Below, one piece after another: positions 42,343 through 51,845 of a DNA stretch of 64,000 nt. The stretch lies in the NCBI RefSeq assembly GCF_008634025.1, contig NZ_PDCM01000001.1:2725501-2789500 (forward strand). The letters are read 5' to 3'. The stretch is from Streptomyces albofaciens JCM 4342 (GTDB lineage Bacteria > Actinomycetota > Actinomycetes > Streptomycetales > Streptomycetaceae). How positions within the stretch are numbered: the stretch's first letter is position 1; every line of letters starts with the position of its first letter. A model generated the notes under the pieces. The model saw only the letters and a list, made by a program, of their open reading frames with translations. It was not told where the DNA came from and searched no databases. The translations under genes and the position numbers were made by a program.

Positions 42343-43284
42343 CTATTCGCTTCCGGCGACTGTACGGGGCAGGGGCTCGGCGGTGGTGGATCCGGCGGAC
42401 CCGGTGTCCGCCGCGGGGGTCGCGTCCTCACCCGTGGCCTCGGCCGCGCTGTCCGCGGGGCTCGTGGCGGCGGCCGCGCCGTCCGCGGGGCTCGCGGCGG
42501 CAGCCAGCCGGTCCCGGCGTTCCCGGCGGACCAGGATGAACCAGCCCACGGGCACCCCGGCGGCGAACAGCCACCACTGGACGGCGTAGGCCATGTGCGG
42601 ACCGATGCTGTCGTGGTCCGGCTCGGGCACCGGCTCCGGCTTGCCGCCGGGGGGCTTCGGCGCGGTCTGTTCGATGTAGCCGCCGAGGACCGGGCGGCCC
42701 AGCGCCTTGGCCTGCTGCTCGCTGTTGATCAGCATGACCTGGCGCTCGGGCAGGCCCGGCTTGTCCTTGATGCCGCTGTTCCCGGTGGTCTCGTCGGCCA
42801 TCATCCGGCCGGTGACGGTGACCTGCCCGGCCGGCGCGGCGGGCACGTCGGGGAAGCGGGTGAGGTCGTTGCCGGAGGCGATCCAGCCGCGGTTGACCAG
42901 GACGGTGGCGCCCTTGCGCGGCCCCCGGTCCAGGACCAGCGGGGTCAGCACGTAGTAGCCGATGGTCTGCTCGTCGGCGGCGGTGCGCTGGCGGACCACG
43001 ACCTCGTGCTCGGTGTCGTATGTGCCGGTGGCGGTCACCCGGCGCCACATGTCGTCGCGCGGGAGCGTCCGGCCGGGGGCGGTCAGGTCGGTGACCGGGA
43101 CCGGCTCGGCGTGGAGGTTGTCCGAGATGAGCTGGTTCTGTGCCACCCGGTGCTCATGGCGGTGGAGCTGCCAGAAACCCAGCTTGACCATCACTGGGAT
43201 CAGGACGAGACCCACGAGGGTGAGGATCACCCACTGCCGGGACAACAGGAAGCGGTACACCCCACGAAGGTACAACCAGGGCAT
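42343..43284 (-). CDS. SURF1-family membrane protein
   Basis: The 313-residue protein has an N-terminal transmembrane segment (WVILTLVGLVLIPVMVKLGFWQLHRHEHR) and a C-terminal one (MAYAVQWWLFAAGVPVGWFILVRRERRDR) flanking an extracytoplasmic domain with VLVNRGWIAS and GRMM. This is the SURF1 layout, linked to cytochrome c oxidase (aa3) assembly. The Ala/Glu-rich tail of about 55 residues is an actinomycete extension. ATG 43284 is preferred, but a GTG at 43260 is possible; neither has a strong ribosome-binding site. Confidence 0.92.
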   Translation of the reverse strand: MPWLYLRGVYRFLLSRQWVILTLVGLVLIPVMVKLGFWQLHRHEHRVAQNQLISDNLHAEPVPVTDLTAPGRTLPRDDMWRRVTATGTYDTEHEVVVRQRTAADEQTIGYYVLTPLVLDRGPRKGATVLVNRGWIASGNDLTRFPDVPAAPAGQVTVTGRMMADETTGNSGIKDKPGLPERQVMLINSEQQAKALGRPVLGGYIEQTAPKPPGGKPEPVPEPDHDSIGPHMAYAVQWWLFAAGVPVGWFILVRRERRDRLAAAASPADGAAAATSPADSAAEATGEDATPAADTGSAGSTTAEPLPRTVAGSE

Positions 43285-43310
43285 CCGGCGCCCTGGCGGC
43301 GGGGTCGGCG

Positions 43311-43544
43311 TCAGACCCGGTCGACGATGCCCACCTGGCCCTCCGCGCGGGCGCAGTGGGCGCCGCAGAACCACCGGCCGCCCGCCTCCACGCCCTGGCC
43401 GATGATCTGGCACCGGCAGTGCTCGCAGATCGGCGCCATGCGGTGGATGGCGCAGGAGAAGCAGTCGAAGACGTGCACCGCGCCTTGGGCGTGCACTTCG
43501 AACGTCATGCCGTATTCGTTTCCGCAGACCTCACAACGTGCCAT
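43311..43544 (-). CDS. Small Cys-rich putative metal-binding protein
   Basis: The 77-residue protein carries five CxxC-like or related cysteine clusters: CEVCGNEYGM, FDCFSCAIH, CEHCRC and FCGAHC. Together with histidines these could bind two zinc ions. Similar small proteins are widespread in actinomycetes, but I know of no function. It lies 26 bp upstream of the SURF1 gene on the same strand. Confidence 0.87.
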   Translation of the reverse strand: MARCEVCGNEYGMTFEVHAQGAVHVFDCFSCAIHRMAPICEHCRCQIIGQGVEAGGRWFCGAHCARAEGQVGIVDRV

Positions 43545-43607
43545 GCGCCACAGGGTGCGGGTGGGGCGGGCGGCGGGGCGAGCCTGCCCCTGGCGTGTTG
43601 TGGGGCT

Positions 43608-44636
43608 TCACCCGGACGCAGGCGCCGGGGCCACGTCCTGGAGGAGCTGCATGAAGGCGGCCTCGTCGATGACCGGGGTGCCGTACGCGAGGGCCTTGGC
43701 GGTCTTGGACGTACGCGACTCCGGGTCGTTGGTGACCAGCAGGCTCGTCAGCCGGGAGACGCTGGTGGCCACGTGCAGCCCGGCCTCGGTCGCGCGGTCC
43801 TCCAGCAGCTCGCGGTCGACGGAGGTGTCACCGGAGAACGCCACCCGCATGCCCTGCACCAGGCGGCCGCCCGGCTCGTACCGGCCGGGGTTCGGGTACG
43901 GGCAGGCGGGCCGCTTGCGCGAGGGGCGCCAGCTGGTGGGGCGGTACGCGGACGAGGCGGTGCGCTGCCGGGGCGCCGGGCCGTCCGCCCACTCCGTGAG
44001 CGGCTGGCAGGCCAGCAGCGGCAGGCGCAGATTGGCCTGTGCGGCCAGCCGCAGGCTGGGGCGGAACGCCTCCGCCAGCACCCGGGCGTCGTCGAGGGCG
44101 TGGTGGGCGTGCTCCTGCTTGACGCCGTAGTGCGCGGCGAGGGACTCCAGCTTGTGGTTGGGCAGCGGCAGGCGCAGCTCCTTGGAGAGCGCGATGGTGC
44201 ACAGCCGCTGCCGCACCGGTGCCTCGGCCTCGGCGCGGGCGTACTCCCGGGCGATCATCGACCAGTCGAACATCGCGTTGTGCGCGACCAGGACCCGCCC
44301 CTCCAGCCGCCGGGACAGCTCGGGGACGATCTCGGGGAAGAGCGGCGCGGTGGACAGCATGTCGCTCGTCAGACCGTGGATCCACACCGGGCCGGGGTCC
44401 CGCTGCGGATTGACGAGGGTGTACCAGTGGTCCTCGACCTCGCCGTGGGTGTCCAGGCGGTAGACGGCCGCGGACACTATGCGGTCGTCGCGGGCCAGGC
44501 CGGTGGTCTCCACGTCGACGACCGCGTACCCCTTCGGATACGCGGCCGGCCAGGGGGCTTCCGCCTCCGGAGGGGACGGCTGCCGCCCGATCGCCGGGGT
44601 GATCGGGCGGGCTGCTGCCATGCGGTCTTCGAGCAT
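43608..44636 (-). CDS. DEDDh 3'-5' exonuclease with C-terminal BRCT domain
   Basis: The 342-residue protein has a DnaQ-type exonuclease domain: GYAVVDVETTGL (Exo I Asp/Glu), LVAHNAMFDWSMI (Exo II) and HHALDDARVLAEAF (Exo III His/Asp). The C-terminal ~80 residues (GMRVAFSGDTSVDRELLEDRATEAGLHVATSVSRLTSLLVTND through GTPVIDEAAFMQLL) form a BRCT domain as in DNA ligase. This resembles the pol III epsilon-like proteins of actinomycetes. It lacks the polymerase, so a repair or RNA-processing role is possible. No ribosome-binding site is seen at ATG 44636. Confidence 0.93.
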   Translation of the reverse strand: MLEDRMAAARPITPAIGRQPSPPEAEAPWPAAYPKGYAVVDVETTGLARDDRIVSAAVYRLDTHGEVEDHWYTLVNPQRDPGPVWIHGLTSDMLSTAPLFPEIVPELSRRLEGRVLVAHNAMFDWSMIAREYARAEAEAPVRQRLCTIALSKELRLPLPNHKLESLAAHYGVKQEHAHHALDDARVLAEAFRPSLRLAAQANLRLPLLACQPLTEWADGPAPRQRTASSAYRPTSWRPSRKRPACPYPNPGRYEPGGRLVQGMRVAFSGDTSVDRELLEDRATEAGLHVATSVSRLTSLLVTNDPESRTSKTAKALAYGTPVIDEAAFMQLLQDVAPAPASG

Positions 44637-44847
44637 GGTCACTGAGGATACGGGCCGCCACTGACAGCGCCACCGCCCTCCCCGTGCCCGCCGGCGGCCC
44701 GGCGCGGCCCGCGGGCGGGGCGCCCGGCGCGGACGTGCGCGAACGGAGCGCGCCCGGCCGTCCGTTGGACCACGATCGGGGGACGCGGTCACACGGCGGC
44801 GTCCGGCCCCCTCCCGTGTCGGGCGCGCGGCCCGGACCCGACTGCGG

Positions 44848-44859
44848 CGTTACGTAACG
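44848..44859. promoter_or_regulatory. Perfect 12-bp palindrome, candidate operator
   Basis: CGTTACGTAACG is a perfect inverted repeat about 120 bp upstream of the hydroxylase start, of the type bound by TetR-family repressors. No regulator gene is adjacent, so its partner is unknown. Confidence 0.4.
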
Positions 44860-44968
44860 AACGCCCGAATAGTCCCCGACGGAAACGTGCCACACCCCGA
44901 ACGCCGCTGACACCCCGTCTTACATACTTCTCGGTAACAACCCCTAGCGGGGCGCCCATCGGCGCCTT

Positions 44969-44974
44969 TATGGT
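44969..44974 (+). promoter_or_regulatory. Candidate -10 element of the hydroxylase gene
   Basis: TATGGT fits TANNNT and ends 6 nt before ATG 44981, which has no clear ribosome-binding site. This predicts a leaderless transcript. The -35 region is not convincing. Confidence 0.3.
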
Positions 44975-44980
44975 GCCGAC

Positions 44981-45967
44981 ATGCCGCACCTGCCCGATGT
45001 CGTGCTGTGGTCCGTGCCCGCGTTCATCGTGCTCACCGTCGTGGAGATGGTGAGCTACCGCCTCCATCCCGACGAGGACGCCGCCGGGTACGAGGCCAAG
45101 GACGCGGCGACGAGCGTGGGGATGGGACTGGGCAGCCTGGTCTTCGACGCGCTGTGGAAGATCCCGATCGTGGCGATCTACTCGGCCGTCTATACGCTCA
45201 CCCCGCTGCGGGTGCCCGTCCTGTGGTGGACGCTGCCGCTGATGCTGCTCGCGCAGGACTTCTTCTACTACTGGTCGCACCGCGGCCACCACGTCATCCG
45301 CATCCTGTGGGCGTGCCACGTGGTGCACCACTCCAGTCAGAAGTTCAACTTCACCACCGCGCTGCGGCAGCCGTGGACCAGCTGGACGGTCTGGCCGTTC
45401 TACGTGCCGATGGTCGCCCTCGGCGTGCACCCGGCCGCGGTCGCGTTCTGCTCGTCGGCCAACCTCGTCTACCAGTTCTGGGTGCACACCGAGCGGGTCG
45501 GCAAGCTCCCCGGGCCCTTCGAGTACGTACTGAACACGCCCTCGCACCACCGGGTGCACCACGCCTCGCAGGGCGGCTACCTGGACCGCAACTTCGGCGG
45601 CATCCTCATCATTTGGGACCGGATGTTCGGCTCGTTCGTCCCGGAGACGGAACGGCCGGTCTACGGGCTCACCAAGAACATCAACACCTTCAACCCGCTG
45701 CGCGTCGCCACCCACGAGTACGCGGCCATCGCCCGCGACATACGGGCGGCGGAGAGCTGGAGCGAACGGGCCGGGCGGGTCTTCCGCGGACCGGGGTGGC
45801 AGCCGGCGCGGCTCGCGGCAGGGAAGGCGGCCGGGAAGGCCGAGAAGGCCGGGGTGTCCGGGAAGGCCGGGGTGTCCGGGAAGGCCGAGGCCGCCGACGC
45901 CCCCAAGACTTCCCAAAGCTCCACCGCCTCCACCACCCCCGACCCCGCCAAGGAGCGCGTCGCGTGA
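44981..45967 (+). CDS. Fatty acid hydroxylase-family protein, alkylglycerol-monooxygenase-like
   Basis: The 328-residue integral membrane di-iron protein has the histidine boxes SHRGHH, CHVVHHSS and SHHRVHHAS. Several blocks closely recall animal alkylglycerol monooxygenase (TMEM195/AGMO): HHSSQKFNFTTALRQ, NLVYQFWVHTE, LNTPSHHRVHH, GGILIIWDRMFGSF and VYGLTKNINTFNP. AGMO cleaves the ether bond of alkylglycerols using tetrahydrobiopterin. An 18-bp in-frame repeat (KAGVSG) occurs in the Ala/Lys-rich tail. Its stop overlaps the start of a lysoplasmalogenase-like gene. Ether-lipid cleavage is inferred; a sterol or fatty-acid hydroxylase is the alternative. Confidence 0.9.
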   Translation: MPHLPDVVLWSVPAFIVLTVVEMVSYRLHPDEDAAGYEAKDAATSVGMGLGSLVFDALWKIPIVAIYSAVYTLTPLRVPVLWWTLPLMLLAQDFFYYWSHRGHHVIRILWACHVVHHSSQKFNFTTALRQPWTSWTVWPFYVPMVALGVHPAAVAFCSSANLVYQFWVHTERVGKLPGPFEYVLNTPSHHRVHHASQGGYLDRNFGGILIIWDRMFGSFVPETERPVYGLTKNINTFNPLRVATHEYAAIARDIRAAESWSERAGRVFRGPGWQPARLAAGKAAGKAEKAGVSGKAGVSGKAEAADAPKTSQSSTASTTPDPAKERVA

Positions 45968-46671
45968 CGACCGCCGCGCGCACGGCGCGGGTCCTGCTCG
46001 GTGCCCTCGCCGGATTGACCCTCGTCCACCTCGCCGCCCTGCTCACCGGCGCGACCACCGTCGCGCACCTGACCAAGCCCGCGCTGATGCCGGTGCTGGC
46101 CGGGTACGTGCTGGCCGCCGGCGCGCCCCGGCTGCTCGCCGTCGCGCTGCTCTTCGGCTGCGGCGGCGACACCCTCCTCCAGACCGGCGACGACGCGCTG
46201 TTCCTGGCCGGTATGGGCTCCTTCGCCGCCGGACACATCTGCTACCTGGTCCTCTTCGCCCGGCGCGGCGCCTTCCCGGGCGGGCCGCGGCGCTCCGGGC
46301 CGCTCGCGGCGGTGTACGCGGCCGCCTGGCTCGGCTTCGTCGCGCTGCTGTGGCCGGACCTGGACGCAGACCTGCGGCTGCCGGTCGCCGCGTACAGCCT
46401 GCTGCTCACCGCGACGGCCTTCGCCGCCCTGCGGCTCGGCCCGCGGGCGGCGCTCGGCGGCCTGCTCTTCCTGCTGTCCGACGCGCTGCTCGCCACTGGT
46501 CTCGCCCACTGGCGGCAGCCGCCCGCCGCCCAGTTCTGGGTGATGCTGACGTACACGGCGGCCCAGTACGCGCTGGCCGACGGCGTACGGAGGGCGTACG
46601 CGGGACGCGAACGGACCCGGGGCACCGGACCCACCCGGGCGTACGGTGAGGTGCGTAGTACAACCGTCTGA
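45964..46671 (+). CDS. Lysoplasmalogenase-like (YhhN/TMEM86) membrane protein
   Basis: The 235-residue protein has about eight hydrophobic segments and the YhhN family features: HLTKPALMPVLAGYVL, LLFGCGGDTLLQ, FLAGMGSFAAGHICYLVLF and LLFLLSDALLATGLAHWR. Eukaryotic TMEM86 hydrolyses the vinyl-ether bond of lysoplasmalogen, releasing a fatty aldehyde. The GTG start overlaps the hydroxylase stop (GTGA), so the two are translationally coupled. Enzyme activity of bacterial YhhN proteins is only partly established. Confidence 0.9.
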   Translation: MTTAARTARVLLGALAGLTLVHLAALLTGATTVAHLTKPALMPVLAGYVLAAGAPRLLAVALLFGCGGDTLLQTGDDALFLAGMGSFAAGHICYLVLFARRGAFPGGPRRSGPLAAVYAAAWLGFVALLWPDLDADLRLPVAAYSLLLTATAFAALRLGPRAALGGLLFLLSDALLATGLAHWRQPPAAQFWVMLTYTAAQYALADGVRRAYAGRERTRGTGPTRAYGEVRSTTV

Positions 46672-46689
46672 CCGCAAGGAACGTACGTC

Positions 46690-47736
46690 ATGCGCGCCAC
46701 CACCCTCCACGCACCCCGCGACATCCGCGTCGAAGAGGTCCCGGACGCCGCGGTCCGGGAACCGGGGGACGCGGTGGTGCGGGTGCTGCGGGCCTGTATA
46801 TGCGGCAGCGACCTGTGGGCCTACCGGGGCGAGATCCCGCGCGAGCGCGGGCAGCGGATCGGCCACGAGTTCCTCGGCGTGGTCGAGGAGACCGGCTCCG
46901 AGGTGTCCGGCGTCCGGCCCGGCGACCTCGTCGTCGCGCCCTTCACCTGGTCCGACGGCGTGTGCGAGTTCTGCGCCGAGGGCCTGACGACCTCCTGCGA
47001 GCACGGCGGGTTCTGGGGCGGTACGCCCGGCTCGGACGGCGGCCAGGCCGAGGCCGTCCGCGTCCCGTACGCCGACGGCACCCTGGTCACGCTGCCCGCC
47101 GACGCGGCCGGCGACGACCGGCTGCTGACCGCGCTGCTGACGCTCTCCGACGTGCTCGGCACCGGCCACCACGCGGCGCTCGGCGCGGGTGTGCGGCCCG
47201 GCGCGACGGTCGCGGTCGTCGGGGACGGCGCGGTCGGGCTGTGCGGGGTGCTCGCCGCCAGGCGGCTGGGCGCCGAGCGGATCATCGCGCTCGGCCGGCA
47301 CACCGCCCGTACGGACCTCGCCCGTGCCTTCGGCGCCACCGACGTGGTCGCCGAGCGCGGCGACGCGGCCGTGGCGGCGGTGCGCGAGCTGACCGGCGGC
47401 CGGGGCGCGCACGCCGTCATCGAGGCCGTCGGCACCGAGCAGTCCATGGCCACCGCTGTCGGCATCACCCGGCCCGGCGGCGCCGTCGGCTGGGTCGGTG
47501 TCCCGCACGGCAGCGGCAACGGCCTGGACATGGAGACGCTGTTCCAGAACAACATCGCGGTACGCGGCGGTGTCGCCCCCGTCCGTACGTACATCCCCGA
47601 CCTGCTGCCCGACGTCCTGGACGGCACCCTCGACCCGTCGCCGGTCTTCGACCTGACCGTGGACCTCGACGGCGTCCCGGACGGCTACCGCGCCATGGAC
47701 GAGCGCACCGCGCTGAAGGCCCTGGTCAAGCCCTGA
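46690..47736 (+). CDS. Zinc-dependent alcohol dehydrogenase-like protein
   Basis: The 348-residue medium-chain dehydrogenase has the catalytic zinc site region CICGSDLWAYRG and IGHEFLGVVEETG, and a Rossmann motif in VAVVGDGAVGLCGVLAARRLGAERIIALG. The structural-zinc loop keeps three cysteines (VCEFCAEGLTTSC) while the usual first Cys appears as Asp. It begins 18 bp after the lysoplasmalogenase-like gene and is probably in the same operon, so it could reduce or oxidise an aldehyde/alcohol product. The natural substrate is unknown. Confidence 0.93.
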   Translation: MRATTLHAPRDIRVEEVPDAAVREPGDAVVRVLRACICGSDLWAYRGEIPRERGQRIGHEFLGVVEETGSEVSGVRPGDLVVAPFTWSDGVCEFCAEGLTTSCEHGGFWGGTPGSDGGQAEAVRVPYADGTLVTLPADAAGDDRLLTALLTLSDVLGTGHHAALGAGVRPGATVAVVGDGAVGLCGVLAARRLGAERIIALGRHTARTDLARAFGATDVVAERGDAAVAAVRELTGGRGAHAVIEAVGTEQSMATAVGITRPGGAVGWVGVPHGSGNGLDMETLFQNNIAVRGGVAPVRTYIPDLLPDVLDGTLDPSPVFDLTVDLDGVPDGYRAMDERTALKALVKP

Positions 47737-47786
47737 CCGGCGAGGACGGCCGCGGGCTTGAGTCTCCCGCCGGGGGAGACCCGACA

Positions 47787-49343
47787 GTGGACGGCGTGAA
47801 CGAGGACGGCGACGGCCTGCTGACGATCGGCGCGCTGGCCCGGCGCACCGGAGTGCCGGTGAAGACGGTCCGGCGCTGGTCCGACGAAGGCCTGCTGCCG
47901 CCCGCCGCCCGCACCCCCGCGGGCTACCGGCTGTACGGCCCGGACGCGCCCGCCCGCCTGGAGATCGTGCGCACGCTGCGCGAACTCGGCATCGGCGTCG
48001 CGGAGATCCGCGCCGTGCTGCGCAGCGAACGCACGGTCGCCGACGCGGCCGGGTGCTGGGCGGACGCCCTGGACGCGCAGATCCGCACGCTGCGGCTGCG
48101 GCGCGCCGTGCTGCGGGCGGTGGCCGCGCGGGGCACCGCAGCCGAGGAGCTACCCGACGTGCACCGACTCGCCCGCCTGACCGCCGCCGAACGCCGCCGT
48201 GTCATCGAGGAGTTCGTCGCGGACGCCCTGGACGGCGTGGCCGCCCCCGCCTACCGCGCCGGACTGCTGGCCGCCGCCCCGGACCTGCCCGAGGACCCGG
48301 CGCCCGACCAGCTCGCCGCCTGGCTCGACCTGGCCGACCACGTACAGCGCCCCGAAGTACGGGCCGCGCTGCGCCGCCTGGCCGAGTACAGCGCCCGTAC
48401 CACCCCCGCCGAACTGTCCGCGACGGCCGCCGAGGACGCGGCGCGGGTCGCCGGCCTGATGCGCGAGCGCGCGGAGGCGGCCCTCGCGGCCGGTGTCGCC
48501 GCCGACTCCCCGGCGGCGGAGCCCGTCGTGGCGGAACTGGTCGCCGCCTGGCTGCCCACCCAGACGGACACGGCCGACCCGCCGCAGCGGGACGACGCCC
48601 ACGCGCGCGCCAGGCTGCTGGAGCAGCTGGAGGCCGCCGCCGAGCCGCACATCGAGCGCTACTGGCAGCTGATGTGCATGGCCACCGGCCGCCCGCAGCC
48701 GCCCCGTTGGGATGCGGTGGGCGCCTGGACCGCCAGCGCGCTGCGCGCCCACCCCGAGCCCGGCCCCGGCCTCGTCCTGCCGCCCGCGCCGGACCCGCAG
48801 CGCGCGCTGTACGTGTATGAGCGGGTGGCCGCGCATGTCACCGCGCTGGTCGACGCCGTACCGGAGGAAGCGCTGGAGCGGCCCACGCCGTGCGACGACT
48901 GGACCGTCCGGCAGCTCATCGACCACATGACGTGGGAAAACCTCATGATCACCTCGATCGCCCGGGACGCGCCGCGCACCGACCCGGACGCCGGCCACCT
49001 GGGCGACGACCACACCGCCGCCTTCCAGGCGTCGGTGGACGCACTGCTCGCGGCGTTCACCGGCACCGGGATGCTGGAGCGTACATACGGCCCGTACGAA
49101 GCCCCTGGCGCCCTGTTCGCGCAGCAGGCCGCCGTCGAACTCCTCGCGCACGGCTGGGACCTGGCCCGCGCGCTCGGCGCGAGCACGGACCTGGCGCCGA
49201 AGGTCGCCGACGAGGTGCTGGAAGCGGCGCGCGGCATCTACGGGGCGGCGCCGCGTACGGAGGGCGGCTCCTTCGCGCCGGAGCGGCCGGCGCCGGCGGC
49301 GGCCGGGGGAGCGGACCGGCTGGCCGCCTACCTGGGCAGGTGA
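47787..49343 (+). CDS. MerR-family regulator fused to a TIGR03086/MDMPI-like domain
   Basis: The 518-residue protein starts with a MerR winged helix (LLTIGALARRTGVPVKTVRRWSDEGLLPPAARTPAGYRLYGPDAPARLEIVRTLRELGIGVAEI), continues with a helical dimerisation/effector region to about residue 330, and ends with a DinB/MDMPI domain of the TIGR03086 type (YVYERVAAHVTALVDAVPEEALERPTPCDDWTVRQLIDHMTWEN, then AVELLAHGWDLARALG). Metal-site histidines are retained. The fusion suggests a redox- or thiol-sensing transcription factor. GTG 47787 has GGGGGAGA upstream. No target operator was identified. Confidence 0.88.
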   Translation: MDGVNEDGDGLLTIGALARRTGVPVKTVRRWSDEGLLPPAARTPAGYRLYGPDAPARLEIVRTLRELGIGVAEIRAVLRSERTVADAAGCWADALDAQIRTLRLRRAVLRAVAARGTAAEELPDVHRLARLTAAERRRVIEEFVADALDGVAAPAYRAGLLAAAPDLPEDPAPDQLAAWLDLADHVQRPEVRAALRRLAEYSARTTPAELSATAAEDAARVAGLMRERAEAALAAGVAADSPAAEPVVAELVAAWLPTQTDTADPPQRDDAHARARLLEQLEAAAEPHIERYWQLMCMATGRPQPPRWDAVGAWTASALRAHPEPGPGLVLPPAPDPQRALYVYERVAAHVTALVDAVPEEALERPTPCDDWTVRQLIDHMTWENLMITSIARDAPRTDPDAGHLGDDHTAAFQASVDALLAAFTGTGMLERTYGPYEAPGALFAQQAAVELLAHGWDLARALGASTDLAPKVADEVLEAARGIYGAAPRTEGGSFAPERPAPAAAGGADRLAAYLGR

Positions 49344-49402
49344 ACCGGCCGCCTGCTCGGGCAGGTGAGACCGCGGTGGGGCCGGGCAGGTGATACGGCG
49401 GC

Positions 49403-49430
49403 GGGGCCGGGCGGCGTACCGCCCGGCCCC
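49403..49430. terminator. Bidirectional terminator between the MerR-fusion and protease genes
   Basis: A perfect 12-bp GC stem (49403-49414 with 49419-49430) closes a CGTA tetraloop in the gap between the convergent genes. It can serve both. Confidence 0.78.
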
Positions 49431-49463
49431 TGCCTCGGAACCGTCACCGGTCCCTCGGCGGCA

Positions 49464-50987
<1,524 letters not shown>

Positions 50988-51497
50988 GGGTACTCCACAT
51001 CATCCGTGAGACCGCCCGTACACGGGTCGCGTACGGGCAGGTGGATACCGCCGAACGGGGGAACGGCCCCCGTGTGCGGCAAGTCCCCGAGAAGTTATCC
51101 GTGTCGACCACGGAACATCAATGGATCACGGAGAAAACCTGCCAAGAGCCGCGGATTGACCCGCCGTCAGGCGCGGGCGCCACGGTCACGGACGAGTCAC
51201 GGGGCGCCTGCCCGCCCGGACCGGGGGCGCGGTCGTACGGCCGGGCCGGGAGCGCGCCCGGACGCCCGGGCGGGGCGCGGCCTCGGATATCCCGCCGCGG
51301 CACCGCGGCAATGGACCTCGCGCCCGGCCCGGCGGACGGGCCCTGCCGCGGCGGCCGGTGTTCCCGCTTCCTGTCGAATTCAACCAACCAACCTCTGTCG
51401 CAACGCATGCCGCACCTCTACGATGCGTGATCCGGATCACTTACGCACGCTTTATCACCGGATTCCGTCGTCCGCCCCTACGCACCCAGGAGAGCCC
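50988..51497. other. Divergent gap upstream of the protease and DUF485/symporter operon
   Basis: About 510 bp shared by two promoters. It contains a Crp-like palindrome at 51427-51440 near the DUF485 gene and A/T-richer segments around 51085-51150 and 51370-51470. Short ORFs lack codon bias. Confidence 0.65.
51427..51440. promoter_or_regulatory. Crp-like palindrome upstream of the acetate symporter operon
   Basis: GTGATCCGGATCAC is a perfect 14-bp palindrome of the form GTGA-N6-TCAC, the core of Crp/GlxR sites. It lies about 58 bp before the DUF485 start, suitable for cAMP-receptor control of acetate uptake. Confidence 0.5.
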
Positions 51498-51845
51498 GTG
51501 AGCACCGCACCGCCGCCCACCGACCCGGGGCCGCCCGGGCCGCCGGACTTCACCGAGGTCCAGGCAGGCCCGGAATTCGGCGAACTGCGCCGCTCGTACC
51601 GCTCGTTCGCCTTTCCGCTCACCGTCGCCTTCATCCTCTGGTACCTGCTGTACGTGCTGCTCTCCAGCTACGCGGGCGGCTTCATGGGCACCAAGGTCTT
51701 CGGCAACGTCAACGTCGCCTTCGTGCTCGGCATCGCGCAGTTCGTGACCACCTTCCTCATCGCCTGGTGGTACTCCCGGCACGCCGCGGCCAAGCTCGAC
51801 CCGAAGGCCGAGTCGATCAAGGCCCGCCTGGAGGGTGACGCATGA
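51498..51845 (+). CDS. DUF485 membrane protein
   Basis: The 115-residue protein has a Pro-rich N-terminus and the DUF485 core with two transmembrane segments (SFAFPLTVAFILWYLLYVLLSSYAGGFMG and VNVAFVLGIAQFVTTFLIAWWYSRHAAAKLDP). DUF485 proteins are almost always encoded next to acetate/solute symporters and probably assist them. GTG 51498 follows aggaga; its stop overlaps the symporter ATG (ATGA). Confidence 0.95.
   Translation: MSTAPPPTDPGPPGPPDFTEVQAGPEFGELRRSYRSFAFPLTVAFILWYLLYVLLSSYAGGFMGTKVFGNVNVAFVLGIAQFVTTFLIAWWYSRHAAAKLDPKAESIKARLEGDA

Larger units (their letters stand above)
44637..44980. other. Divergent gap upstream of the ether-lipid candidate module
   Basis: This 344 bp region holds a perfect 12-bp palindrome near 44850, an A/T-richer patch near 44915-44945, and a small hairpin (GGGGCGCC/GGCGCC) before the next start. 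No coding sequence is supported. Confidence 0.6.
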
